64,000 nt of DNA from Oreohelix idahoensis (taxonomy: Eukaryota > Mollusca > Gastropoda > Stylommatophora > Oreohelicidae): assembly GCA_024509875.1 (NCBI GenBank), contig JAMPIV010015289.1:62001-126000 (forward strand), read 5' to 3'. Of this stretch, positions 33,328-43,488 are shown in pieces. Both the position numbers and the translations under genes were made by a program. Under the pieces are notes generated by a model. It was not told the DNA's origin and searched no databases. It saw only the letters and a list, made by a program, of their open reading frames with translations. Each line of letters starts with the position of its first letter. Within the stretch, counting starts at the first letter, position 1.

Positions 33328-35573
33328 ATGGAAAAATGGACAATGCACCTGCAACAACGATATATGCAGCCCAAACGATACAGCCGCAGTTTTAGCTATG
33401 CCACTGCCAGGACAACGCATAACAAATACACCCCGCACCACCCGTCTAATGTGAACAAGGAGAATGAAACTTGCCTACCAGGAGGATATCCTACACTACA
33501 GAAATTTGATGCATGCCTTACCGCCGAAGATGATTTTATTTATGATTCGACAACAGGGGGCTATTATGCAGTACAGAGATCTTATATATGTCCCACCGAA
33601 AATGAAGAATTTTTATATAACTCCACAATAGGAGGATACTACACTGCTAAGAAAATGCACATTCGAAACGAAAACCCTTCACTTGGAAGGAGAAGGCAAC
33701 CCTACATCCCAGAAAGATATAATGACAGTTATTTGCCAGATAACCATACAGTAACTTATGCGGATAGGCGCAGATACAATGTTGACAGTAGGAAGTACAT
33801 TTATAAACGTAACAATCATCCTCCATGTGAAAGGGATAGACGCATTGTTGATTGGGTGACACACGACAAACCAAGTAACGCATGGCAGAGACGGCAGTGC
33901 ACAATCCAGACCGTCCCCAGTTCGAATCCCTGTAGAATCCACTCATATGTTCCGATGAGAAACTTAACAACACATTATTGCCACAGGGAAACAAAAAGCA
34001 CTCCACGTACACTATCGCCGGTCAGGTATTATGGCAACAAAACAAGGCGCACGACCACAGTTACCAAACACTGGGACACACTAAATAAAAGAAAACAGAA
34101 TGGCGGTAAGAAATTTCATTGCAGAAATAAAAGCCAGAAAAATATGGGAATTTACAAACGTAGCATTACAAAACGGACGAGGATGTCGCATAACAATGGA
34201 AGATGGATGGTGGACACACGTAGGTCAAACAAAACGAGAGAAGAAAGACCACAAATACCAAGAAATAAATTTAGTTATTATGGACAAGACCCATCACACC
34301 CACGGGAATAACGTGTAACCCAGACAGAACGAAACACCAACAGATAAACCACGTCACCAGAAACAGGTTGATTGTTCCACACAGACACCCCCCCCCCTAA
34401 ATTCTATTATATGGCACGAGGAGAAAGATATCACCACGAAGGCCCATGCGAAACAACTCAGTCGTGATGACCACCGAACCATTACGCCCATGACGACATC
34501 TACTCGACCAGTCAGGAAAGCTACGTTACATTACCAACCCTGTAATACCACTTCATCAGAAACGTCAGACTCAGAAACGACAGACTCTGAATTCGACCAA
34601 TATGATGATATACCTGCGCCACCCACAGATGCAACTCAACAACTAATACGTGAAAGAGATTCCTCTGAGAGTGAAAATGACATTCCCCAGACAGAACTAC
34701 ACCAACGTCTTCAGTACCGCGACTCACGCATACAGAATGAGGCAAACATGCTGCCGACATCACAAGAAGGAAATACTACGTCCGCCTTTTTACACACTCA
34801 AACCTATTCACGTAGCGAACATTCATCCGCAAATCACCATAGCCCCAGTTCAGAGTGGAATAGCAGTGAAAACCAACCACTAATATACGACAAGAAAACA
34901 TGTTTCTCCTGAACAGACAGATCCTGATTATACTACTCCGAAGCATACAGAACAGTATTTTGACCCTGATGCAGTATCACAACGTTACCCAAACGAACCT
35001 AACGGCGACACGATGTCATACTTATATCAACAAGAGACATCACTGGACCCAGATAGCAGTGTAGAATCCTTGGACAACGCCCCACCCATTGAGGTCCACA
35101 CAACAGTTAAATGCCCTTACCTTCCTTCATCGGATGATTCGCCTCCTGCGAATAAGTTCGTAAAACTGCCACAGAACCATATAAGAAGAAAGATTAGAAC
35201 AAAACGTCGGCATATTTACAAACAGAAGGATGACTCGCCAGTTAACCCTCCTTCAGCCCCCCTCGCAGTCAACTCCACCATGCAGACAATCAGTCAACGC
35301 CACATCACATACTGTACCCACTACACAGTACGATCCCAGACTATCCAGCCGAGAGATTGCTATGCTGGAAATGGCGGACAAACTAAAGGAACTGGCAACA
35401 TTTTTATGAGTACACCCAGTTGTGTCCTATCTGCTTGCCACTCCAAGCAGGGTCTACGCACATGTGTATTTTTCTTTTTACCAACGTCTTCACTTTATTT
35501 TTGGCAGAACAACGAACGTCCAAAATTTTTTGTGTGTGCACAAATGTCACCCTTTATTATGTTTTTTTTGTGA
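33328..35573 (+). pseudogene. Unrecognised coding region, three frame-shifted segments
   Basis: Long plus-strand frames at 33328-34311 (327 codons), 34490-34912 (140) and about 34910-35573 (186 from its first ATG at 35013). They adjoin one another in different frames with similar codon and amino-acid style (Asn/Thr/Ser/Arg/Pro/Tyr-rich, mostly hydrophilic), so they look like one decayed gene of about 700 codons. Segment 1 has a repeated motif at residues 67-81 and 91-105: E-x-[DE]-[DE]-F-[IL]-Y-[DN]-S-T-x-GGYY. Segment 2 is Ser/Glu/Asp-rich (SSETSDSETTDSE). A tRNA B-box-like GTTCGAATCCC lies at 33920-33930, and a C run lies at about 34388-34398 between segments. I recognise no family; a gag-like or other transposon protein is the likeliest guess. 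Confidence 0.4.
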
Positions 35574-36035
35574 CACGTCTCTCGCATTGTGGCCGTCGGA
35601 CGGTTACAGCATTTCTATTTTTTTTTGGGGCCGAAAACGTCCCCCCGGACGTAATTTCTTTTCAGATTGTGTGAAGTTGACAGTTCCCCGATGATCCAGT
35701 TCCAGGTCGAGATGTAACAGCCCCACTTGGTACAAGTTTTCCCACAGTGAGGTAACCGCTGATGATCAGATCACCCCCAGAAGAAACGGAAAGTTGTAGA
35801 ATTTCTTTTCTGAAAATGTTTAGTACTAACATCTGTTATAAGCATGAATTCACTTTCACACATCACGTTTTTTCTTCCACATCTAGAGCAGATTACATGA
35901 GTGTTAGGTAATAATGTTACCATACTTTATGTTACAGAATATGACACTCTTTCATACTGATTTGACACATAACAATTTATTTAGGATTGTTGAACCAGTT
36001 ATGCATTTCCACGGAAATTGCAGTTTATAAGTTGC
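35574..36035. other. No gene seen
   Basis: Contains T-rich runs and small palindromes (for example ACGTCCCCCCGGACGT near 35637). No gene or known element recognised before the E3 duplication. Confidence 0.4.
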
Positions 36036-36040
36036 ATAAC
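36036..36040. repeat. E3 target-site duplication, left (ATAAC)
   Basis: ATAAC directly before TGTGGTGGG; the same five bases follow the other LTR at 46382-46386. Confidence 0.95.
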
Positions 36041-38492
36041 TGTGGTGGGTTTTGATGTTACTGAGATAAATATTACTTGTCTACAGAGTGAGGTCAGCTA
36101 TGCAAGTCCCTGAGTCTAATAGTTGATGATGCTTGTTCTCAGGGTACATGACTGCTACCACCCTACGACCTCAATCTGCGATATATTTTGAGCCTACTTT
36201 TATGTAAAGGTGGCTGGTTGTTATCTAGCTAGATGTCTAGGGTAATGTGCTATATGATGTAGAGAGAATGACAACAACCACTAATGTAACTCAATGAAAA
36301 TGATTAAACAAATCAATGGTTAAAGTTTGAGTAACAATTTGTTACAATTTTAATTTCCTGTACCTCAATTTCTTGGGTACAGGAATGTTTAAAACTCAAA
36401 ATAGAATGGAAATGTATTTACAGTAATGTGAATTAAAAAAGACAACTTGTCTAGTTATATTATGAAAATGTCTATGACTTGGAATGTCCTGGTAAAGCAC
36501 TAAATTCTATAAAGGGTCACTCTTATGAGGAACGATTGTGTTCATCACCTCAAGAACGCTGTGTTGATTTAATACTGGAGAGATTATGTCAAGTGAAAAA
36601 TCATGAACCCTTGGATGGTTCTTATCTTCAAGTCCTGGAGCACTGTGGTCTTTCTTCCACAACGATAGTCTTCACGACTGCAAAGTATAGACACTGCTAC
36701 AGCACTCTTCAGAGTTTTGGGCAATCAGATACTTATTGCCTCGAACGTGCAGATTCAATAATTCTTGTATGGCTCACTGAATGTTTCAACACGGAACCCT
36801 GAAAATAAGAGGATTAAGGCCCCCTCAGTATTTCAAACATATCTCTCCTTCCCTAACCAACTAAGCATTATCAACAGTTTCAAGATAAGTTTCTATGGCT
36901 ACATAAATAGCTATCGTTCCTATCTGATGAGGTGACAGCTTCATACTCAGGTAAATTTCAATCATCAGTTTGATACATTCCTTTCATAGGAAAATTATAG
37001 TTAATTTTATAAAGTCATGTGAAAACACTGTGACTTGCTGAAGACGGCCAGTGGTTTTCTGGCCTTCCAATCATAATAATGTTCTATTTTATTTCCAACT
37101 ATGTCTTTTCATTCTCTCCCAAAGTTTAAGTAAGCCTGCCTGGCTTTTAAAAGAAATGGTAATCTTCCCTAATAGCACTTGTGGCATAACACAAAGTGTT
37201 GAGTTTGGCGCCTTTCTGGTTTTGCCTCTACCCATCAATACTGCATACACATTCAATAATACAGATACATCTCAATAATAATGTTTATATAAATGTTTAT
37301 CTTACCGCATCAATGAAATAATTCACAATTTGTAGGTTAACCGGCGATCAATTGTCACACTAAGATCGCCACTGGTGCAGAACGGAGAAGGCAATGGTCA
37401 TGAATTCCTTGCGTCTGATGATAAAACTACTTTTGAAATCTTTATCTTCAAGTGGCAACTAACGCTGGCTTCAAATCGTTTTTATTACTACCATAGTCTA
37501 TTCTACCACAGCCAATCGAATTATGTTATGCCCCCTTGCCTCTTTTTCAAAATAAATTACACTTTCCAAAAAAATGTAACGTCCCCCCTCTCCCAAGACT
37601 GGCAAAGTTGAGTGAGGACATCAATGCGTCTGTCTTTCTGTCGTTTCTTTACAATATTTACTATCTAATATTTTTATTTCTTTTTATAATGAGTTATACA
37701 AATAACATATTTTTTTTTTTCTCTTTACAAGGTAAAATAACATTATGGGTAGTATGATCTTCCAATGAACAGTATTATCATTGGTTTTGTCGACTGTCCT
37801 GTCTGCATCGATGTTCCTTTTATCTATCCTTCTATTTTCACTTTCGCCATCTCCAGCCCTGATCATTAGTGGGGTATCTTAAATTTCCAAGTTCATTTTT
37901 TTTTTCTTTTCTTTAAATCCACCACCGTTTTCCCTCCCTCTCTCGTTCTTTTTCAAAATGAAGCAACGCGTTTGCATTTCATCAGAAAATACAACTATAC
38001 AGGAAATGCGAGCCTGTCTGTGTGTTTTTACTACCGTCTCACAATCTAAGTGTTTATACATTCAAACTGCGCTACTAGTGAACGGGGTGGGCAGGTGGTT
38101 TGTAGTGGATTTGCACCGCTTTTCGAAATTCTGCTAGTAGCAAAGTCACGCACTTTCGTTACCGTAAGTGATGCCCAGAAACACTGTCGCATGTCGTTCT
38201 ATTAATACCTCCTCTCTCTCTGTCGCTCCTCCGTTTCTCTCTCACTCTTTCTTGGAACGAAACACGCCTTGGATGTCAAAATGTTATAGTTAATTTCAAG
38301 GACGAAGTATGAAAAGCTTGTAATATTGAGAGGGGGTACCATTCACTTTGCGTTAAGGCTTCTCAAAACCTGCGCGACTGCGGGCGATGGCGAAGACGTT
38401 GAGCACAACTCCCTATTTTATCTCTATAGTATTTGGATGTATAATCGATAATATTTTATCTATTTGATCGGGGTATCAGGGATCTTACTACA
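36041..38492 (-). repeat. E3 3' LTR
   Basis: On the minus strand it begins TGTAGTAAGATCCC and ends AAACCCACCACA. It closely matches the right LTR apart from indels. The piece 36358-36388 can form a 10-bp stem (TTCCTGTACC/GGTACAGGAA). Confidence 0.95.
36479..36802 (+). other. 107-codon open frame inside the E3 LTR, antisense to the element
   Basis: Identical product in the right LTR (43927-44250). Cys-rich (for example ERLCSSPQERC, HYCxST-like stretches) without a recognised domain. The identity follows from LTR duplication at insertion, so it is not evidence of selection. Confidence 0.2.
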
Positions 38493-38508
38493 TATCTCCC
38501 CACTTAAG
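38493..38508 (-). other. E3 polypurine tract
   Basis: Minus-strand AAGTGGGGAGATA next to the 3' LTR start. Confidence 0.7.
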
Positions 38509-38565
38509 AACATGCATTCTGATGCAAGTTTATAATCCGTGATACACATAGTTCAAATTAGCTCA

Positions 38566-38997
38566 CTAGGCTTTTTGAATATCCTGATTTTCTTCAAAAG
38601 GGTGCCTACTCAAGAAATCTGCCCCCACATTTTGCGAACCAGGAATGTATTCAATAGTAAACGAATAAGGTTGGATGAGCAATGACCACCTTAATAAACG
38701 AGCATTTCCATGTTTGGCTTATGCTAAAAATACTAAAGGCTGGTGATCTGTTTGTACCACGAATGTTCTACTATAAAGATAGATCTGGAACTTCTTTATA
38801 GCCCAGACTAAAGCCAGACATTCTTTTTCACTTGTTGAATAGTTTTGTTCCTCTTTGTTTAATTTGCGGCTGGCATAAGCAACTGGGTTCAATTCCCCAT
38901 CGGGTGAAGTGGACCTTTGTAACAATGTGGCCCCTAATCCCACGTTACTTGCATCCGTTCTTACCACAAATTCCTGACTCAAATCGGGTAATTTCAA
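38566..38997 (-). pseudogene. E3 RNase H
   Basis: RTDASNVGLGA, SEKECLALVW, QTDHQPLVF and, after an in-frame TAA at 38719, GADFLSRHP, ending with TAG at 38566. The four acidic positions expected of retroelement RNase H are visible. A one-base change in an A6 run (plus-strand T run 39016-39021) separates it from RT. Confidence 0.88.
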
Positions 38998-39955
38998 TAT
39001 AGGCTTGCTGGTGAGTTTTTTCCATTAACTCATTGTATGCCAATTCGCACTGTGCCGACCAATTAATTTTAGCAGGTTGTCCCTTACGCGTTAAATCCGT
39101 CAGAGGAGCACATATAGAGTTAAAATTTTTAATGTACTTTTGGTAAAATCCACACAGTGACACAAAGGATCGCACATCCTTCTTAGTCTGTGGTCTTGGT
39201 GCTCTCTGCATTTTCTCCAAGTTCTTGGGGTCAGGGGTCATGCTACCCTGATGTACCGTATGTCCCAAGAATTCCAACTCCTTGCATCCAATACAACATT
39301 TTGTTGGTCTAGCAGTAAAGTTTGCCTCTCTGAGTCTATCGAATAGCATATTCAAAGAGTTAACGTGTTCTTCAAATGTTTCAGTAGCGATGAGGATATC
39401 ATCCATGAAGTTCGTAATGCATGGATTTTTCAGTGGATCCAACAAGTTTCGCATCATCCTAGAAAACACACTCGGGGCATTTTTCAACCCAAACGGCAAC
39501 ATGTTGAACTCATAATGACCTTCCGAGGTGCTAAAGGCTAGATAAGGTCGAATCTCAGGCTTTACTGGAATCTGATAATAGCCTTTGCTAAGATCCACCT
39601 TAGAAAAATATTTTGCCTTGTTCAGCCTGGCAAACCGTTGATTAGTATCAGGTAATGGATCCACCTGACTTTCTGTGACAGCATTCAGTTTCTTATAATC
39701 TATGCACAGTCTATGTTCCCCAGATGGTTTCCTCAACAAAACCACACTAGAGCTATAAGGAGATTCACTGTGAGAAATAATCCCTTCTTTTAACAGGTAA
39801 TCTATCTCCTCTTTCAAAGCTTTTTCTTTTGCGAATGGGATAGTATAGGCTCTCATACAGATGGGTGTTGGGTCTAATAGTTTCATGTCATATTCCAACA
39901 AGTTGGTGTGCCCCGGTTTGTCCGTTAACACGTCCGTATGATTTTCCAGAACCTT
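38945..39955 (-). pseudogene. pol: E3 reverse transcriptase
   Basis: Contains LCIDYKKLN, LSKGYYQIPV, EFNMLPFGLKNA, FMDDILIA (catalytic pair at about 39400) and the connection segment (FVSLCGFYQKYI). It follows the integrase GPY module after a TAA at about 39956, where E1 has a glutamine codon. Very close to the E1 RT. Confidence 0.92.
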
Positions 39956-40444
39956 TTAAATCCGCTCCCTCTGCCCTTTCGTCAAGTGTTTACTGACTTT
40001 TACCTGTGCAGGCGTTTCACAGGGTTTCAAGGGGTATTCGTGAGAGATGAGGGGTTCGTTTTTCATTTCAATTGCGATGGCCAAGGTCATTAGATGTGTC
40101 CCTTCCTGGTTTTGTCTATCCAGATACTTCTTTAGGAGGTTCACATGATAGATTTTCTCTTTCCCTTTCTTATCTATCTTATAATTAGTTCTAGACACCT
40201 TTTCTAGAACCGTGTATGGACCTTGCCATCCGATTTGCAATTTGTTGCTGCTGCCGGGTAGTAGAAGAAGCACCTTCTCCCCCACAGCTAGCTCCCTATC
40301 CTTCCTTTTCTTATTATAGTATGCAGCATGTTTCTTCCTGGCTTGTCTTAGATTATTATTTGCGATTTTCCAGCCAGTTTTCAGACGAGTGGTCAGCTCG
40401 TTCACATACTGATATGATGAGGTAACAGTCTCTTCTGCCTTCTC
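39956..40444 (-). pseudogene. E3 integrase C-terminal GPY module
   Basis: VGEKVLLLLPGSSNKLQ, then W-x-GPYTVLEKVSRTNYKI and YHVNLLKKYLDR. This DNA-binding tail of integrase lies before RT, confirming the order. Its upstream partner, the catalytic core, is separated from it by the SINE 40457-40786. Confidence 0.88.
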
Positions 40445-40456
40445 ATCTGTCCACGT

Positions 40457-40758
40457 GGCGACCGGGTGATTCAGGATCAAACCCGGGCGACGGCATTTGA
40501 GGATTTTTCGTCGACCGGGAATTGGACTGGATTAACTCGAGACCTGGCGAGGACATTTGAAGAAGTGTCGTCGACCAGGGATTGGCGGCTCCTGAGCCGA
40601 CCCAGCTCTAATGGGTACCTCCGAAATCGGCGAGTATCTGCCTGAATGGCGAGGGACACCTGTCTCTGTACAAGAAAAGGGATACTCACGTAAAATCAAT
40701 GTCAGGTTAGACATTAAAAATAACCTGAGATTTCGCCTCGAGTATTAGCGGGCGTACG

Positions 40759-40786
<28 letters not shown>
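40457..40786 (+). mobile_element. SINE with poly-A tail inside E3 integrase
   Basis: Plus-strand insert of 330 bp with a poly-A tail (40759-40786), flanked by a 12-bp duplication ATCTGTCCACGT (40445-40456 and 40787-40798). The head GGTGATTCAGGATCAAACCC resembles a tRNA B-box arm. Internally AATGGGTACCTCCGAAATCG is typical of mollusc tRNA-derived SINEs. Confidence 0.88.
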
Positions 40787-40790
<4 letters not shown>

Positions 40791-40798
40791 TCCACGTC

Positions 40799-41434
40799 CT
40801 CAATAAGGCATCCAATGGACCTTTGATTGGTCTGCAAAATAGCAGTGTTGCCGGTGCCATTCCGGTCGAATTATGTGGAACTTCCATATAAGCAAACAAC
40901 GCAGCGGGTAAGTATTGATCCCACGTATCAGGTTTTTCATGGGCCAGCTTTCGCAGGATAGAAATGAGTGTCCCGTTGAACCTTTCTACCTGGCCGTTCC
41001 CTTGGGGGTGATACGGACTACAGTGAAATTGCCTGGCTTGGAATATCCTGAAAACTTCTTCCGTTAGTCTCCCCGTGAACTGTGAGCCGTTATCAGTTAA
41101 GATTTGGTGGGGAAATTCTTACCTTGTGAATATCATGAGTAATGCCTCTGCCACATGCTTCGAGTCGATTGATGACAAGGCTACCGCCTCTCCCCACATA
41201 GAACAAGTGTCCACCAGAGTAAGAATGTAACTGTTTCTCCTCTTGGTACGTGTGAGAGGTCCCACAATATCCACTGCAACCCTTTTGAAAAGGGTCCCCA
41301 CTAATGGGCATCTCCCCTAAGGTTGCAGGAGCAGTCCAATGTTTTGGAGCTACCCTTTGGCATTCTGGACAGGATTTGACATATCTTTTTATATCTTCCG
41401 TTATCCCTGGCCAGAAGTAATGACAAGCTATACG
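40799..41434 (-). pseudogene. E3 integrase catalytic core
   Basis: The D,D,E residues are visible: VAVDIVGPL (about 41270), ILTDNGSQF (about 41090) and NGQVERFNGT (about 41000). Zinc-domain cysteines CPECQ lie near 41360. Breaks: TAG at about 41435, an extra base in a G4 run (41296-41299 as C on the plus strand) and TAA at about 41119. Confidence 0.85.
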
Positions 41435-42073
41435 CTATCCTGTGGCGCTGATTCCCACATGACCACTGAAGGGAATCGCATGTCCTAACTCCATCACTTT
41501 CTCCCTATATGAAGTGGGAAGTACCAGCTGTCTGTGACCATTGGAACTAGTTCCAGCCTTCCTATAGATCAGTTTATTCTTCATATAATAGTCTCCTTTG
41601 TTTGGAGGTGTATGGCATTTAGGCAATTTCTTGAAACACGGCTTGAGTGACCTATCCTCAGCCTGTGCCTTACTCATCTCCTCTGGATGAGTATTTATTG
41701 GATTTTCTTCCTCCTTCCTTGACTGTGACCTGGTCTGTACTGTTGCCATGACCACAGGTCTTTTGGGATTTCCCAAGAAGACGTACCTACATCCCAATAT
41801 CAGAGGGTAGATTGGTTTGTTTATCACTGCTGCTCTAATCACTCCTTCCACATAGCGAGTTTTTACACTTATTCTGGCAAATGGAAGTGTCATGGTTGCT
41901 ACGTCCTTGCTTGCCCCTTGGATCTCCACTGTTTCCGTGGTGTATTGATCTGGGTGCACCAGGTGAGAGCTCACGACTGAGTCAAAATCCAATCCTGTAT
42001 CATAAAGGCACCTAATGGTGGCCCCGTTGCATACAACATCTTCACAAACTGGGGGGTGATAAGGTTCCTGCTG
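41435..42073 (-). pseudogene. E3 protease and integrase N-terminal part
   Basis: Aspartic protease with D-T-G (41993-42001; CLYDTGLDFDSV) and LGCRYVFLG. Then the spacer QAEDRSLKPC and the start of the zinc domain GHAIPFSGHVG. It is in the same frame as gag, separated only by TGA at 42074-42076. E1 has GGA there, so the stop looks mutational. Confidence 0.87.
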
Positions 42074-43336
42074 TCAAGTAGGTTTGTCCTTTAATCCCTT
42101 GTTCCCCGTTTTCATTGCAGCGAAGTGAGGAGGTTTCTTTTTGCAGTCTTTATTGTCATGATTGTCTCTCTTACACCATTTACACCATTTCCTTTCTTGG
42201 TTGAACGGTTTTCTTTCATTGAATTGCGGGTTCCTATCTCGTTGGTCATACCTTGGCCTATCATAGTTGGGTTTACCTTTGTTGTACTTGTCCCTACTAT
42301 CAAATTTATTTTGGTTTTGGCTTTGGGGGCCTTTATTATGTTCTAATTGCTTCTTCTTCATTCCTGCTATCTCAGACTGGGCTGCCTGATATCGTTCAGC
42401 CAAATTTAGGATCTCGCCCAGTCTCTCAGCACCCTGTTCCGTGAGAAATTTTCTCAAGTCTGGAGCCATGGACTCTCTTAACTGCTCTATCATAATCATT
42501 TCCTTTAAATCTTGGGTTTTCCCCAGAGCAGTCCATTTCTCCAAGTATGTCTCCAGGCGTGCAGAGAACTGGTGGTAAGTCTCCCCAGTAAGTAGTTTAG
42601 CATTTCTAATTTTCTTTCGATAAAATTCACTATTCTTCTCATACCTAACCAGGAGAGACTGCTTTAGAATGTCATAGTCTTCCTGATCTTCCTTACTCAA
42701 CTTTGAAAATACCTCATACGAGGTTCCCCTAATCCCTTGGGATATTTTCAGACTCCACTTTTCTTTTTCCAACCCATAAGTTGTAGCTAGTCTCTCGAAT
42801 CTACTTAAAAAGGAATCTATGTCATAATCTTTTTCGACAAAATGGTCTAAATGAAAACCCATGGCTGAGTTGGAGGCCACCTGGCTTGCAGCAGAGTCGG
42901 AGGTGGATGGGCTGTTACCATTTTCTGGAGCATGACCTTGCAACTCTAACTCCCTTAGTCGTAGCTCATGTTCCCTCTGTAATCGTTTTTCCTCCTTTTC
43001 AGCCTCCATCTGTAATCGTTTTTCTTCCTTTTCAGCCTCCAATCTCTTTTCTTCCTTTTCAGCCTCCAATCTCTTTTCTTCCTTTTCAGCCTCCATCTGT
43101 AATCGTTTTTCCTCCAACTGCAACCTTTTTATTTCAGCCTTCATATCAGCTTCTAATTTCTTAGCTTCCCTAGCATCTTCTAATAGAATTCTTTTTTCCT
43201 CTGCTAATCTTCTATCTTCTCGTTCAATAAATTTATCACACTCTGCTGTTACGTATGCAATCAGACCTTGCCCCTCCATTCCCATTTCCTTCGCAGACTG
43301 CACAGCAGCCGATCTGAATTTGGCCAAGGCTGCCAT
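42074..43336 (-). CDS. gag: E3 gag
   Basis: 420 codons, intact within itself. Residues about 30-140 form a Glu/Lys/Arg coiled coil with near-repeats of AEKEEKRL. A capsid-like region follows (FLSRFERLATTYGLEKEKW, LLVRYEKNS, LETYLEKW), then an Asn/Arg/Gln-rich linker, then one CCHC knuckle CKWCKRDNHDNKDC near the C-terminus for RNA binding. The start MAALAKFRSAA is supported by similarity to the E5 start. Only about 150 bp lie between this ATG and the LTR. Confidence 0.93.
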   Translation of the reverse strand: MAALAKFRSAAVQSAKEMGMEGQGLIAYVTAECDKFIEREDRRLAEEKRILLEDAREAKKLEADMKAEIKRLQLEEKRLQMEAEKEEKRLEAEKEEKRLEAEKEEKRLQMEAEKEEKRLQREHELRLRELELQGHAPENGNSPSTSDSAASQVASNSAMGFHLDHFVEKDYDIDSFLSRFERLATTYGLEKEKWSLKISQGIRGTSYEVFSKLSKEDQEDYDILKQSLLVRYEKNSEFYRKKIRNAKLLTGETYHQFSARLETYLEKWTALGKTQDLKEMIMIEQLRESMAPDLRKFLTEQGAERLGEILNLAERYQAAQSEIAGMKKKQLEHNKGPQSQNQNKFDSRDKYNKGKPNYDRPRYDQRDRNPQFNERKPFNQERKWCKWCKRDNHDNKDCKKKPPHFAAMKTGNKGLKDKPT

Positions 43337-43465
43337 CCTATTGCTAGTACTAAATATGATTAACTAATCAAAATAGCCAACAAATATTTCTAATTAATTA
43401 AAAAATAATGGGCAATGATATTTCACTTAACTCTCCACACAGCTTAATATTACAAATTTTGAAAT

Positions 43466-43483
43466 CCCGGAGCGTGCGTCCCA
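43466..43483 (-). other. E3 primer-binding site
   Basis: On the minus strand TGGGACGCACGCTCCGGG starts five bases after the LTR and continues ATTTC. The TCCGGGATTT part is shared with the E5 site and is the complement of a tRNA T-arm (AAATCCCGGA), so the match would extend past the acceptor end of the primer tRNA. Confidence 0.65.
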
Positions 43484-43488
43484 ATATA

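Noticed and set aside
36479..36802. LTR-encoded accessory gene of E3 (two identical copies)
   Set aside because: Identity of the copies follows from LTR duplication and gives no evidence of selection; kept only as a low-confidence frame.
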